Notes under the pieces: generated by a model | Told to the model about the DNA's origin: nothing | Database searches by the model: none | The model's input: the letters and a program-made list of their open reading frames with translations, nothing else | Assembly (NCBI RefSeq): GCF_021608135.1 | Contig: NZ_JAKIHL010000004.1 | Location: 1-64,000, forward strand | DNA: 64,000 nucleotides | Reading direction: 5' to 3' | Origin: Microaerobacter geothermalis | GTDB taxonomy: Bacteria > Bacillota > Bacilli > DSM-22679 | Position numbers and translations under genes: made by a program | Part shown: positions 43,561-53,061 of the stretch, in pieces | Position numbering within the stretch: position 1 is the stretch's first letter | Layout: every line of letters begins with the position of its first letter

Positions 43561-43971
43561 TTAGTGAAAAAATCTTGAAAGTTCTCCTTGGATCAAAGAT
43601 GGGGATGTCCCGGGCCTGTTATGCAGAATTTGGTGCTTTAACATTTGTAATAGTTCGCTTTCGGATAGTTCTTTCCGCTTGCTTTCTGATTTTTTGTCCA
43701 TCACTGTCAATGGTTCGTTTTGATCTTTATCCTTCGACTGCATCAGCTGCTTTATTCCGGCAATGTTAATTCCCTTCTCAATTAACGATTTAATTTCCAA
43801 GAGTCGATCTACATCATTAAAAGAAAATAAACGTTGATTTCCTTTTGTTCGTGCAGGATGAATTAATTCATTTTCTTCGTAATAACGAATCTGTCTTGCT
43901 GTTAATTCAGTCAGCTGCATCACAATGCCAATAGGGAAAAGCGCCATGTTTCTACGAATTTGATCGCTCAT
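43561..43971 (-). CDS. glnR: Nitrogen regulator GlnR
   Basis: A 136-residue MerR-type repressor: [21 protein letters not shown] (HTH start) and [20 protein letters not shown] (the wing). The C-terminal helix ([12 protein letters not shown]) is the glutamine synthetase-sensing tail. ATG 43971 (MSDQIRRN) is preceded by GGAGGTGAT and preferred to ATG 43989. It represses glnRA in nitrogen excess; an operator lies upstream of its promoter. Confidence 0.95.
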   Translation of the reverse strand: MSDQIRRNMALFPIGIVMQLTELTARQIRYYEENELIHPARTKGNQRLFSFNDVDRLLEIKSLIEKGINIAGIKQLMQSKDKDQNEPLTVMDKKSESKRKELSESELLQMLKHQILHNRPGTSPSLIQGELSRFFH

Positions 43972-43999
43972 TTTATCACCTCCAGGCATTCATACCACT

Positions 44000-44049
44000 A
44001 TTTTAACTTTCGTAATATTCATTGTCAACGTATGTAATAATAAATTACA
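44000..44049 (-). promoter_or_regulatory. glnRA promoter with GlnR/TnrA operator
   Basis: Operator TGTAATAATAAATTACA (44033-44049) fits TGTNAN...NTNACA. Leftward TTGACA (44023-44028), 17 bases, TAAAAT (44000-44005). The operator ends 4 bases upstream of the -35 and begins directly after the ynbB stop codon. Confidence 0.88.
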
Positions 44050-45333
44050 TTATTTAATCTTTTTTTCTGAAATAATCAATTTTTTTTCCAACATATAATC
44101 TAATGCAGTTAATATGCCTATTTTTACATGTGAATAAGTAAGTCCTCCCTGAATAAATCCCAGGTACGGGGGCCTTAATGGTCCGTCAGCGGTCAATTCA
44201 ATGCTAGCCCCTTGAATAAATGTTCCGGCAGCCATAATGACAGGATCATGATACCCCGGCATAGGGTTGGGCTCAGGAAGAACATTGGAATCAACAGGAG
44301 ATGCTTTTTGTATCCCTTGACAAAAGGTAATTAAATTTTCCGGTGTATGGAATTGAATTGACTGAATCAGATCTGTTCGCGGTTCATTCCATTTTGGTGA
44401 TGTAGAAAACCCCAATTCCTCAAGAAGAGCTGATGAAAAAATAGCACCCTTCAATGCTTGTCCAACCACGTGTGGAGCAAGAAAGAAACCTTGAAACATG
44501 TCAAGGAGTGTATTTAATGTAGCTCCTCCTTCTGCCCCTATCCCCGGTGCAGCTAAGCGGTAAGAGGCCAATTTAACCAAGTCCCTTTTCCCAACGACAT
44601 ACCCACCAGTTTTGGCTAAACCTCCTCCAGGATTTTTGATCAGAGAACCAGCCATAATATCAACACCTACTTCTGTCGGCTCTCTTTCTTCAGTAAACTC
44701 CCCGTAACAGTTATCGGTGAATACGATAAGATCCGATTTGACTTTCTTAACAAAACGAACCATTTCCCCAATTTCTTTAACACAGAAAGAGGGACGATTG
44801 TCATATCCCCTAGAGCGCTGAATTCCGATCATCTTTGTTTTAGAAGAAATGGATTTTGACACATTCTCCCAATCGATGTTACCTTCTGAAGTTAATGGGA
44901 TGGCCTTATACGAAATTCCCCATTCTTTTAACGAACCTTGTCCCTCCCCTCTTTCTCCTATCACTTCCTCCAAAGTGTCATAAGGTTTTCCTGTAATATA
45001 AATTAGCTCATCTCCAGGCCTTAAGATCCCAAATAAACAGATGGTAATTGCATGGGTTCCTGAAATGATTTGAGGTCTAACAAGTGCTGATTCTCCCCCA
45101 AATACATCGGCATAAACAGATTCAAGTGCAAAACGGCCGGGATCATCATAGCCATAGCCTGTCGATGAAGTAAAGTGAAATTCATTTATTTTATGTTTCT
45201 GGAAGGTCTTAAGTACCTTCAGTTGGTTGAAATCCACTAATTGATCTACTTCATTCAAACGTTTTTTAATTTTTTCTTCCACTTTTTTTACGATAGGTTC
45301 AAGAAGTGCTCCATGTTGGTAAAACCTAAACAT
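44050..45333 (-). CDS. ynbB: Methionine gamma-lyase family protein YnbB
   Basis: A 427-residue PLP enzyme of the YnbB ('aluminum resistance') family related to cystathionine/methionine lyases. Visible: SSTGYGYDDPGRFALESVYA near residues 54-73, FTDNCYGEFTE (about 212) and the PLP lysine in SLIKNPGGGLAKTGGYV (around 231-247). Its substrate is unknown. It lies between spoVK and glnR as in Bacillus subtilis. ATG 45333 has GGAGAGC upstream. The GTTAAC palindrome motif lies 27 bases upstream of the start. Confidence 0.9.
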   Translation of the reverse strand: MFRFYQHGALLEPIVKKVEEKIKKRLNEVDQLVDFNQLKVLKTFQKHKINEFHFTSSTGYGYDDPGRFALESVYADVFGGESALVRPQIISGTHAITICLFGILRPGDELIYITGKPYDTLEEVIGERGEGQGSLKEWGISYKAIPLTSEGNIDWENVSKSISSKTKMIGIQRSRGYDNRPSFCVKEIGEMVRFVKKVKSDLIVFTDNCYGEFTEEREPTEVGVDIMAGSLIKNPGGGLAKTGGYVVGKRDLVKLASYRLAAPGIGAEGGATLNTLLDMFQGFFLAPHVVGQALKGAIFSSALLEELGFSTSPKWNEPRTDLIQSIQFHTPENLITFCQGIQKASPVDSNVLPEPNPMPGYHDPVIMAAGTFIQGASIELTADGPLRPPYLGFIQGGLTYSHVKIGILTALDYMLEKKLIISEKKIK

Positions 45334-45359
45334 TTTTGCTCTCCAATCTACATAAATTT

Positions 45360-45375
45360 TATTATGTTAACTATA
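45360..45375 (-). repeat. TATAGTTAACATAATA motif upstream of ynbB
   Basis: Reverse copy of the arm found at 15818-15833 and 37829. It occupies the ynbB promoter region, so an operator role is possible. Confidence 0.45.
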
Positions 45376-45529
45376 ACAAATTCTGGTCATCTATTATACA
45401 TTTCCTGATCAATATATTACCTGATCGGAGCAATTTTAAAAAGCTTCATTATGAATAATACGAAATACGGGAACGCTTTTCTGTAAAAGGCATCTTCAAT
45501 TTCAAGAGAGATTTTTTTACCCCGATCTC

Positions 45530-46486
45530 TTACATATCAGGATTAATGTCCTGGGGAGTGATCATCATGAGATCTTCCCTGCTTTGGTTTTTTTCCCGAA
45601 TTAAACGGACAGCTTGGTTTCGAATCGATTTCTCTATTATATTTCGCACAAACCTTGCATTACTGAAATGATGGTAAGAATCATCTATTTCTTTTTGGAT
45701 CTGTTTTTTTAACATAAACTTTGCTTTCGGTGATAATTTATAGTCCCGCTCATGAAGGATCAAATCTGCAATATCTATTAGCTCATCCACTTTGTAATCC
45801 GGAAATGAAATTTGAATTGGGAAACGGGATGGCAATCCAGGATTGGATTGCAGGAATTGATTCATTTCATAGGAATAACCTGCCAAAATCAAAACAAAAT
45901 CATTTTTGTGGTCCTCCATCGCCTTGACTAAAGTATCGATGGCCTCCCGCCCAAAATCTTTCTCTCCGCCTCTTGCGAGTGAATACGCCTCATCAATGAA
46001 TAAAATCCCACCAAGTGCTTTCTTTACAAGTTCTCTGGTTTTTAACGCCGTGTGTCCTATATATTCGCCAACCAAATCAGCCCGCTCCACTTCTATCAAA
46101 TGTCCTTTGCTAAGAACATTCATTTCCTTTAATAACTTTGCCATGATTCGAGCCACTGTTGTTTTTCCTGTACCCGGATTTCCTTTAAAGATCATATGCA
46201 ATACTTGTGATTCACATTTTAGTCCGATACGCTGCCTGCAATGATTGATAAATAAAAGGGCATAGATTTCATAAATCAGCTTCTTTACTTTTTTTAACCC
46301 GATTAATTGATCCAGTTCTTTAATGGCGTGATGCAATGTGTCTTTCGTTGGATACTGTGTGTCTTTTTTTTCTAAATTGTTGATCTTTATTAATTCGGCC
46401 AAGGAATCACTTTGGGGCCTTTCGTGGTGAAGTACCACCTGAATTTGACGAGGCGTAGAGGTGGTCAATACTCGCCTGTTACCCAT
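45530..46486 (-). CDS. spoVK: Sporulation AAA ATPase SpoVK
   Basis: A 318-residue AAA+ protein with Walker A FKGNPGTGKTTVARIMA (about residues 89-105), Walker B GGILFIDEAYSL and a CbxX/CfqX-type C-terminal helical lid (RFVRNIIEKSIRNQAVRL). SpoVK is needed for mature spore formation in the mother cell. GAGGTGATATATT lies before the ATG. hflX (ynbA), usual between spoVK and ynbB, is absent; the 196-base gap holds a weak hairpin and nothing else. Confidence 0.93.
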   Translation of the reverse strand: MGNRRVLTTSTPRQIQVVLHHERPQSDSLAELIKINNLEKKDTQYPTKDTLHHAIKELDQLIGLKKVKKLIYEIYALLFINHCRQRIGLKCESQVLHMIFKGNPGTGKTTVARIMAKLLKEMNVLSKGHLIEVERADLVGEYIGHTALKTRELVKKALGGILFIDEAYSLARGGEKDFGREAIDTLVKAMEDHKNDFVLILAGYSYEMNQFLQSNPGLPSRFPIQISFPDYKVDELIDIADLILHERDYKLSPKAKFMLKKQIQKEIDDSYHHFSNARFVRNIIEKSIRNQAVRLIREKNQSREDLMMITPQDINPDM

Positions 46487-46638
46487 AATATATCACCTCG
46501 TTTTATTTGGTCGTGAGATAGTATACGTATGAGCCCAGAAAGAGGTGAAAAAAATATTTCCCCAATTATTCCAGTATCGAAAGCATTTTATTTGAACATC
46601 ATAAATAAGGTAAATAAAGTAAATTGGGGGCAACAGAC

Positions 46639-47775
46639 GTGTTTTTTAAATCCATTCAACAACTGACGGCAATCTTAACAACAGCTATTTTAATCGGGAT
46701 TTTGACATTTCCTGCTTCTTCTGTCGCCTTAAGTGCAGAAGCTTCCATTGTAGTGGATGTAGAAAGCGAAAGAGTGTTATACGAGCAAAATGCTGATACT
46801 CCCATGCGTATTGCTAGTTTAACAAAAATTATGACTGCTATTGTTGCGATAGAAAATGGAAACCTTGAAGATGTTGTAACCGTCAGTAAAAGGGCCCATG
46901 GGGTTGATGGTTCATCCATATATCTTCAATTGGATGAAAAGTTAAAACTTAAACATTTGCTTTACGGAATGATGCTTCGCTCCGGAAATGATGCTGCTAC
47001 CGCTATAGCCGAACACATAGGTAGCAATGTTGAGGGATTTGTAAAAATGATGAATGAGAAAGCAAAACAATTGAAAATGAAGAATACCAAGTTCATCAAT
47101 CCCCACGGATTAGACGAGCGAAAAGGGTCCAACTTTTCAACAGCCAGGGATATGGCCAAATTAACAGCCTATGCTTTAAAAGATTCTACCTTCGCCGAGA
47201 TTGTATCTACAAAATTTTATGAAATTCCATTGAATAATCGTACAAAAGGAAGAAAATTGTATAACAAAAATCGGATGTTGTACTCTTTTGAAGGTGCTGA
47301 TGGAGTGAAAACGGGATATACGATTTTAGCCAGAAGATGTTTGGCATCTTCTGCAACAAGAGATGGCTGGCAGTTGGCAAGTATTGTTCTTCGTGCCCCA
47401 AATTGGTACCAGGATTCTTCCTATTTGCTGAATCAGGCGTTCAAAAAATACCGGAAAGTATGGATCGCAGTAGATCAATCTAATGTTGGGGAAATACCTG
47501 TGATTGACGGAAAGAAAGAGCAGGTCACTGCTGTTCTTTCAAGCGGATTTTCATATCCAGTTACTGATGAAGAAGAAAAATATATAAAAAAACAGCTTTT
47601 TCTAGAAAAAAAATTATCGGCTCCGGTGGAACAAGGTGAAAAAGTAGGCGAATTACAGATTTATTTTAAAGATCAACTAGTAAAAAAACTAGATGTGGTA
47701 TCCATTGAGACCGTCGACAGGTTGAACTGGTGGGAAAAAATTCGAAAGAAATGGGTATCACCCTCCAAAAATTAA
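46639..47775 (+). CDS. D-alanyl-D-alanine carboxypeptidase (DacB/DacF type)
   Basis: Low-molecular-weight penicillin-binding protein of 378 residues trimming D-Ala from peptidoglycan. Signal peptide (residues 1-33), then SLTK at 60-63, SGN at 115-117 and KTG near 222 form the active site, followed by a PBP5-like C-terminal domain and an amphipathic tail. GTG 46639 with TTGGGGG 8 bases upstream is chosen. Proximity to spmAB suggests the spore-cortex enzyme DacB, but here it faces spmB tail to tail with an 18-base overlap instead of leading that operon. Confidence 0.88.
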   Translation: MFFKSIQQLTAILTTAILIGILTFPASSVALSAEASIVVDVESERVLYEQNADTPMRIASLTKIMTAIVAIENGNLEDVVTVSKRAHGVDGSSIYLQLDEKLKLKHLLYGMMLRSGNDAATAIAEHIGSNVEGFVKMMNEKAKQLKMKNTKFINPHGLDERKGSNFSTARDMAKLTAYALKDSTFAEIVSTKFYEIPLNNRTKGRKLYNKNRMLYSFEGADGVKTGYTILARRCLASSATRDGWQLASIVLRAPNWYQDSSYLLNQAFKKYRKVWIAVDQSNVGEIPVIDGKKEQVTAVLSSGFSYPVTDEEEKYIKKQLFLEKKLSAPVEQGEKVGELQIYFKDQLVKKLDVVSIETVDRLNWWEKIRKKWVSPSKN

Positions 47776-48294
47776 CTTAACGAAGAAAACAGAAGATAAA
47801 AATGCCATTACATCTGCGGAAAGTCCAACGATTAGCGCATATCTGATATTTTTTACACCAACGGCACCAAAATATAATGTCATGATATACAATGTGGTAT
47901 CTGTACTTCCATCAATCGTGGAAGCCATCCTTCCAATGAAGGAATCCGGTCCGTATGTTTCCAACAAATCCATCGTGATTCCAAGGGAAGCTGGTCCCGA
48001 CAGGGGCCGAACAATCATTAGAGGAAATATCTCTACAGGTATGCCTAATAATTGATAAATCGGGGAAAGAAAAGAAAGAAGGAAAATCAAGGCTCCCGAT
48101 TCTTTTAGAATACCAAATGCCACATATACGCCAAGGATATACGGAATTAACTTGATGGAAAGGAAAATCCCTTCTTTGGCCCCTTCTACAAAGGTTTCAA
48201 ATACCTTTACACCTCTGAATTGGCTGATAGTAATGGTAAAAAAAATAAACAGGGGTATGGCCCATTGACTGATAGCAGTGAATACATTAATCAT
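47758..48294 (-). CDS. spmB: Spore maturation protein SpmB
   Basis: A 178-residue membrane protein of the nucleoside recognition/GATE domain family; with SpmA needed for spore core dehydration. Motifs GAKEGIFLSIKLIPYILG and VRPLSGPASLGIT, DGSTDTTLYI are typical. It overlaps spmA by 4 bases (ATGA type) and its 3' end overlaps the convergent carboxypeptidase gene by 18 bases. Confidence 0.94.
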   Translation of the reverse strand: MINVFTAISQWAIPLFIFFTITISQFRGVKVFETFVEGAKEGIFLSIKLIPYILGVYVAFGILKESGALIFLLSFLSPIYQLLGIPVEIFPLMIVRPLSGPASLGITMDLLETYGPDSFIGRMASTIDGSTDTTLYIMTLYFGAVGVKNIRYALIVGLSADVMAFLSSVFFVKLIFGG

Positions 48295-48890
48295 ATCGAA
48301 TGCCCATCCCCTCTTGCACTATTTTTCTTTCGGAAGTAAAAGTCCAACAATACGGCTGTGATCGTAGCAGTGGCCGAGGCTAATAACGTAGTGGATATTA
48401 TTTCAGCAGGATTTTCCGATCCCAAAGAGAGTCTTATTGCAATGATCGTAGAGGGAATGATTGTTAGACTAGATGTATTCAAAGCTAAAAAGGTACACAT
48501 CGCCTCAGATGCCGTTTTGGGATCCTGATTTAATTTTTGCAATTCCTCCATCGCCTTTAAACCAAATGGTGTTGCCGCACTTCCCAACCCAAGAATATTG
48601 GCACTCATGTTCATCAAAATCGACTGAATGGCAGGATGTCTTGCAGGAATGGAAGGAAAGAGCCAACGGATAAATGGATATAATGCCCTTGCTAATCCCC
48701 TTAATATTCCCCCCTTTTCTGCTACCTTCGCCAATCCAAGCCATAAGGTGATAATGCCCATTAACTGAATGATGCGTTCAATGGCTGAGTTTGCAGATTG
48801 AATGGCAGCGGTCGTGACAGACTGGATGTTTCCAGTGATGGCAGCTACAACAATACCAAAGGAGATAAGGAAAAAGAATACGTAATTCAC
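48291..48890 (-). CDS. spmA: Spore maturation protein SpmA
   Basis: A 199-residue membrane protein, partner of SpmB. MGIITLWLGLAKVAEKGG, PAIQSILMNMSANILGLGSA and LALNTSSLTIIPSTIIA are the conserved parts. The ATG has AAGGAGGGTG upstream. It follows the L,D-transpeptidase gene by 13 bases and probably shares its transcript. Confidence 0.94.
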   Translation of the reverse strand: MNYVFFFLISFGIVVAAITGNIQSVTTAAIQSANSAIERIIQLMGIITLWLGLAKVAEKGGILRGLARALYPFIRWLFPSIPARHPAIQSILMNMSANILGLGSAATPFGLKAMEELQKLNQDPKTASEAMCTFLALNTSSLTIIPSTIIAIRLSLGSENPAEIISTTLLASATATITAVLLDFYFRKKNSARGDGHSI

Positions 48891-48903
48891 CGCAACACCC
48901 TCC

Positions 48904-50259
48904 TTAATCCCGTATGATCACCATCGTTCCCTGCTCCACGATGCTATAAAACCATCTTGCATCTTCTTCGTCAAGCCTAATACATCCGTGACTGGCTGGA
49001 AGCCCCAATTTTTTGTGTTCATCTTCTTTGATTTTCCAGTTATCATCCCTGGGAACGGAATGAATCAAGTACTGATCGAACAATCGAACCCAATATGTTG
49101 CTCCTTCCTGAAAACGATAGGAGAAAAAACTGGGGCCCTTATCTTTCGTATAAAATACTCCTTTTGGGGTTTCAAGGCCAGGCCGTCCGCCTGATACCAA
49201 CATTTTTCGCAATAATTTTTTCCCTCGATAAACCGACATCACATGTTTTTCGCCTAGAGAAACATCTACCCATAACCGCTCTCCAATATTTTTGGTTTCA
49301 AAAGCAAACTGTAAACTCTCGCTGGGCTCATTAAATTTGCTTATTCCCTGTACCTTTACCAAATACTTGCTGTCAGGAAGAAGAGCATCATCCGGTTTAA
49401 ATTGAAGGCGATTTTCTACCGCAATGGTTTTACCCAAGATTTCGTAGTTTTCCGTAACATTGAATAATTGAATGATGCCCATTTTCATTTCCTGGTCAAA
49501 TTGAATATAAATTTGTGAATATACATCTTGATGGGCAGACTGCGGACTTGGAAAAATTTTTATTGGAACAGGTTTGGAAGCGGTCTGAAAAGACCTTACC
49601 CTGGTTTCATCCAATGAGTCACCGGTTTTACTGGAAAATCCCTTTGGAAATACAAAGTTGTATACTTTATTATTTTCCAGGGGTTCATTTGCGATAAATT
49701 CCCATTCACTTTTATTCAGCACCTTTTTTCCGTTGGGTAAGGTTATGGTGACGGGAGTAAACGTTCCCTTAATGTCAGTCTTGATACTTTTCATACTTGA
49801 TTCTTCAATCAATGTATTAAATTTAATTCGGACAGGATTTCTTGTTGAAACATTCTTTTCAGGAATAAGGGTGATAGATGAAAGGGAGGCCTTTGGAGTA
49901 AAGCTACCTTTTACCGTGATCGGAATAGCGCCAATCCTGGTTTTCTGATTTGAAATGGAAAAATAGATTTTTTGACCTTGAGGCAAATCATTTTGATTCA
50001 TCCTAATGACCAGGGTTTTCTTATTCTGCCAACTCCCAGTCTTTGAGAAAGACGTTCCTGGGATTTCCGAAATAATGTATATGTCATCTTTTTCTATTTT
50101 TTGGTTTTTCATTGGAAAAGGATATTGAATAACCAACAGAAATTCTTTTTCATTCAAGAATTCAACCGTATAATTTGGATTTGTTATAAATGACATAATG
50201 GATATGATCGTTACGGTGATCGATAACAAGAAAAAGGTTATCTTTAACCTCCTATTCAT
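48904..50259 (-). CDS. L,D-transpeptidase with N-terminal Ig-like domains
   Basis: A 451-residue exported or membrane-anchored protein. One N-terminal membrane segment (residues 4-24) is followed by two or three bacterial Ig-like (Big_5) modules (about 30-310: MNQNDLPQGQKIYFSI, PENNKV-type repeats) and a C-terminal YkuD catalytic domain with HSVPRDD and the cysteine motif LPASHGCIRLDEEDA. It should form or modify 3-3 cross-links. ATG 50259 with GAGGTGAT is chosen. Linkage to spmAB suggests a role in spore peptidoglycan. Confidence 0.88.
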   Translation of the reverse strand: MNRRLKITFFLLSITVTIISIMSFITNPNYTVEFLNEKEFLLVIQYPFPMKNQKIEKDDIYIISEIPGTSFSKTGSWQNKKTLVIRMNQNDLPQGQKIYFSISNQKTRIGAIPITVKGSFTPKASLSSITLIPEKNVSTRNPVRIKFNTLIEESSMKSIKTDIKGTFTPVTITLPNGKKVLNKSEWEFIANEPLENNKVYNFVFPKGFSSKTGDSLDETRVRSFQTASKPVPIKIFPSPQSAHQDVYSQIYIQFDQEMKMGIIQLFNVTENYEILGKTIAVENRLQFKPDDALLPDSKYLVKVQGISKFNEPSESLQFAFETKNIGERLWVDVSLGEKHVMSVYRGKKLLRKMLVSGGRPGLETPKGVFYTKDKGPSFFSYRFQEGATYWVRLFDQYLIHSVPRDDNWKIKEDEHKKLGLPASHGCIRLDEEDARWFYSIVEQGTMVIIRD

Positions 50260-50321
50260 AAATATCACCTCAAAAATATACATCTCTTTAATGTCTATTT
50301 GTACAACCTGTTAAATAGAAC

Positions 50322-50354
50322 AAAAAAACTTAACCCAAGAGGTTAAGCTTTTTT
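50322..50354 (-). terminator. Terminator of the MFS gene
   Basis: AAAAAACTTAACC with GGTTAAGCTTTTTT (50323-50354), overlapping the stop codon of the transporter gene and followed leftward by T-rich DNA. Confidence 0.85.
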
Positions 50355-51575
50355 GTCCAGATAAAAGGCAACAAGGAAAAAAGAGACAGCTCCCAGCAAG
50401 CGAATAATGGTTGAAATAGCCATAGCCTGAAACATATTTAATACTTCCAGCAACCAAACCCCTATTTGTGGAGAGACAAAACCAATAAAAGCAATAATAA
50501 AATTGTAGTTGGCAAGAAATGAAGTTCGGTCTTCCTCTGGAGAAACGGCAAGCAATTGATTAAAGAGCAGCATGGTGATTCCGGCTACAAAAGATCCTGT
50601 CCAAAGGTTTACCGCTGTTAAATAAATAACATTTGTTGATAATACCATCAAAATGGGAGCGGAGGACAATCCTGCCGATGCAATAAACAGCATGGTGGAA
50701 TTGCCCCATTTATCGGCATAACTTCCCCACCAACGGTAACTGATGATTTGAGAAATTTGGTTAGCTACCGTAAACAGGCTGATCCAAAGAGCAGTGGCAT
50801 TCGCATAATTGATTTGATAAATAGTAAATAATGGCCAAGCCATTTGCCAACCAAAATTAAAAATAATTGCACTTACCAAAAAAAATAAATAAGATCGGTG
50901 TTTAAACATCTGTGCAAAAAAGGAAAATTTAACCTTTCGAACCTTTTTCCTTTTGTCCTGGCGTTTTACGATCTCTATATGTTTTAATAAATAAAAAACT
51001 TCCATGAATCCCATCAGTAAAGCAAAAACAAACAGTACCTGATAGGGACCTGCCAGTTTCTTATCAAATAAATCCATCACAAAACCTGACAAGAGAATTG
51101 CCGCGGCGGATACGATTGTTACAAAACGGTTTCGGTTGCTGAAGAATTGCCCTCTCTCCCTGTCTGGAATCAGATCACCGATAAGGGATTGCCAGGACAA
51201 GTTAGCCGTTGCGAAAGGAATATTCATCAAAGCGTATAAAATAACAAGAAACCATGCTTTATCTGTAAAGGGTAAATAAGGAATTAAAGCAAACCATAAA
51301 AAGAAGGATCTGGCAGTGAGGGCTGTATAGGCGGTGAATTCCTTTTTCTTGTGAAGCCGATTAATCCAGATTGCTCCAGGAATCATGGCGATCATGGCCA
51401 TCAATGATGGGATAGAACTGATCCACCCTACTTGTTGGTTCGTAGCTCCTAATACATGAATGGCATATAGCGGTAAATAACTAGCTACCAAGGTTTGGGC
51501 AATCATTGAATAAGCTCCGTTATATATACTGAACTTTTTGTTTTGTTCTATATCATAAGGTGAGTAAATTCCCAT
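50343..51575 (-). CDS. MFS transporter (12 TM)
   Basis: A 410-residue major facilitator with about 12 membrane segments. The loop after TM4 has DLIPDRERGQFFSNRNRF, seen in a Bacillales/Clostridia MFS group of unknown substrate; the central loop is basic (RQDKRKKVRKVKF). No drug-specific motif can be named. ATG 51575 has GAAGAAGGGAC upstream. It is a single-gene unit ending in its own terminator. Confidence 0.85.
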   Translation of the reverse strand: MGIYSPYDIEQNKKFSIYNGAYSMIAQTLVASYLPLYAIHVLGATNQQVGWISSIPSLMAMIAMIPGAIWINRLHKKKEFTAYTALTARSFFLWFALIPYLPFTDKAWFLVILYALMNIPFATANLSWQSLIGDLIPDRERGQFFSNRNRFVTIVSAAAILLSGFVMDLFDKKLAGPYQVLFVFALLMGFMEVFYLLKHIEIVKRQDKRKKVRKVKFSFFAQMFKHRSYLFFLVSAIIFNFGWQMAWPLFTIYQINYANATALWISLFTVANQISQIISYRWWGSYADKWGNSTMLFIASAGLSSAPILMVLSTNVIYLTAVNLWTGSFVAGITMLLFNQLLAVSPEEDRTSFLANYNFIIAFIGFVSPQIGVWLLEVLNMFQAMAISTIIRLLGAVSFFLVAFYLDKKA

Positions 51576-51702
51576 TATTGTCCCTTCTTCCCGTTAAAAG
51601 AAAATAATATTTAGGTTAACGAAATGATTTTACGCAAATAGTGTAATCCGATTTAAAGGAATAGTAAAGTAAAAATACAAGAATAAAATCTTCTATAAAA
51701 TA

Positions 51703-51732
51703 AAAAAAGGACTTAACTCAATTAGAGTTAAG
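51703..51732 (-). terminator. hfq terminator
   Basis: GGACTTAACTC-aatta-GAGTTAAGCC with a leftward run of seven T. It lies about 100 bases after hfq; 51733-51829 shows nothing else. Confidence 0.8.
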
Positions 51733-51829
51733 CCAAATCTCTCAACCAAACTTAATTGTTTGATCAATTTTCATTGTAATGGATTTGTAGTGTAAATTCA
51801 ATGCTCTCTCATTAGAAATTTTTAGCGGA

Positions 51830-52060
51830 TTAATCTTCTTCTGACATTAATGAAATGGAACGTGAAGGCGTAAATGTAGAAATAGCATGCTTATATACCA
51901 TCTGCTGTTTCCCTTCAGATTCCAAAATAATGGTGAAATTATCAAAAGCTTTTACAATTCCTCTTAATTGAAAACCATTTACTAAATAAATGGTGACGAG
52001 AATACCATCCTTACGGATTTGATTCAAAAACGTATCCTGAATATTGATCGACTGTTTCAT
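51830..52060 (-). CDS. hfq: RNA chaperone Hfq
   Basis: A 76-residue Sm-like hexameric RNA-binding protein. [19 protein letters not shown] is the N-terminal helix; Sm1 ([20 protein letters not shown]) and Sm2 YKHAIST are intact. It follows miaA by 17 bases, the common bacterial order. The tail is short and acidic, typical of Firmicutes. Confidence 0.97.
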   Translation of the reverse strand: MKQSINIQDTFLNQIRKDGILVTIYLVNGFQLRGIVKAFDNFTIILESEGKQQMVYKHAISTFTPSRSISLMSEED

Positions 52061-52077
52061 TAAGGAACCCCCTCATT

Positions 52078-53052
52078 TTAACTTGATTCATTTATATTCT
52101 TCAAAATCGGAAACTTTCCTTCTACAAATTGAGTAATTTTTAAGAGATTGCGATTCCATTCTTTTTCATCGGTTACATCAAACCAATGAATTTCAGGCAT
52201 TTGCCTAAACCAAGTCAATTGCCGTTTGGCAAATTTTCTTGTACGTGACTTAATTTCTTCTACAGCTTCTTCCAGAGAGATCTCTCCTTTTAAATAGGGG
52301 ATCAATTCTTTATAACCCAATCCCTGCATGGAAGTATACTCTAATCCATAACCCATATCAAGTAATTTTTTAACTTCTTTGACCAATCCTTCATGGATCA
52401 TTTGATCAACCCTTAAATTAATTCGTTGATAAAGTTTTTGGCGATCTACGCTTAATCCTATCATCACGAGGTCATATGGGCTTTCTCTAATTTGCTCTTT
52501 TTGTTCTTTGATATATTCAGTCATGGTTTTGTTTGTAAGGTGGATAATTTCCAATGCCCTGATAATTCGTCTTTTATCATTCACATGGAGTCGGTTGGCA
52601 GTTTCTGGATCTAGTTCTTTCAATTTATGAAGAAGAGTTTCCGGTCCCTCGTCTTTCATTCTCTGTGCCAGTTTTTTACGATATGCTGTATCCTGAGCAG
52701 CTTCCGGAAACTGATAATGACGGGTCACAGATTTGATATAAAGACCTGTGCCTCCTACAAGAATGGGAAGCTTTCCTCTTGAATAAATATCTGTAATTAG
52801 AGGGATAGCCAGCGCTTGAAACTCTGCCACAGAAAAATTCTCATCTGGGTCTTTAATATCAATCAAGTGATGAGGGATCCTTTTCCTCTCCGCAGGGGAT
52901 ACCTTTGCAGTCCCAATATCCATTCCCCGATAAACCTGCATGGAATCACCGGATATAATCTCGCCATCAAATACCCTAGCCAATTGTAAACTTAGGGCAG
53001 TCTTTCCAACTGCAGTAGGACCCACAATCGCCAATAATTTTTCTCTGGTCAT
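52078..53052 (-). CDS. miaA: tRNA dimethylallyltransferase MiaA
   Basis: A 324-residue enzyme placing the isopentenyl group on A37 of tRNAs reading U. GPTAVGKTALSLQLA (residues 11-25) is the P-loop, with SGDSMQVYRGMDIGTAK, LVGGTGLYI and FAKRQLTWFR following. The miaB gene at the window's end encodes the next step, methylthiolation. It lies 9 bases after the methyltransferase gene; ATG has GGAGGGAGAA upstream. Confidence 0.96.
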   Translation of the reverse strand: MTREKLLAIVGPTAVGKTALSLQLARVFDGEIISGDSMQVYRGMDIGTAKVSPAERKRIPHHLIDIKDPDENFSVAEFQALAIPLITDIYSRGKLPILVGGTGLYIKSVTRHYQFPEAAQDTAYRKKLAQRMKDEGPETLLHKLKELDPETANRLHVNDKRRIIRALEIIHLTNKTMTEYIKEQKEQIRESPYDLVMIGLSVDRQKLYQRINLRVDQMIHEGLVKEVKKLLDMGYGLEYTSMQGLGYKELIPYLKGEISLEEAVEEIKSRTRKFAKRQLTWFRQMPEIHWFDVTDEKEWNRNLLKITQFVEGKFPILKNINESS

Positions 53053-53061
53053 TTCTCCCTC

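Noticed and set aside
45507-45530. Terminator of spoVK (AGAGAT/ATCTCT)
   Set aside because: Stem of only six pairs with a 12-base loop; too weak to list as a feature.
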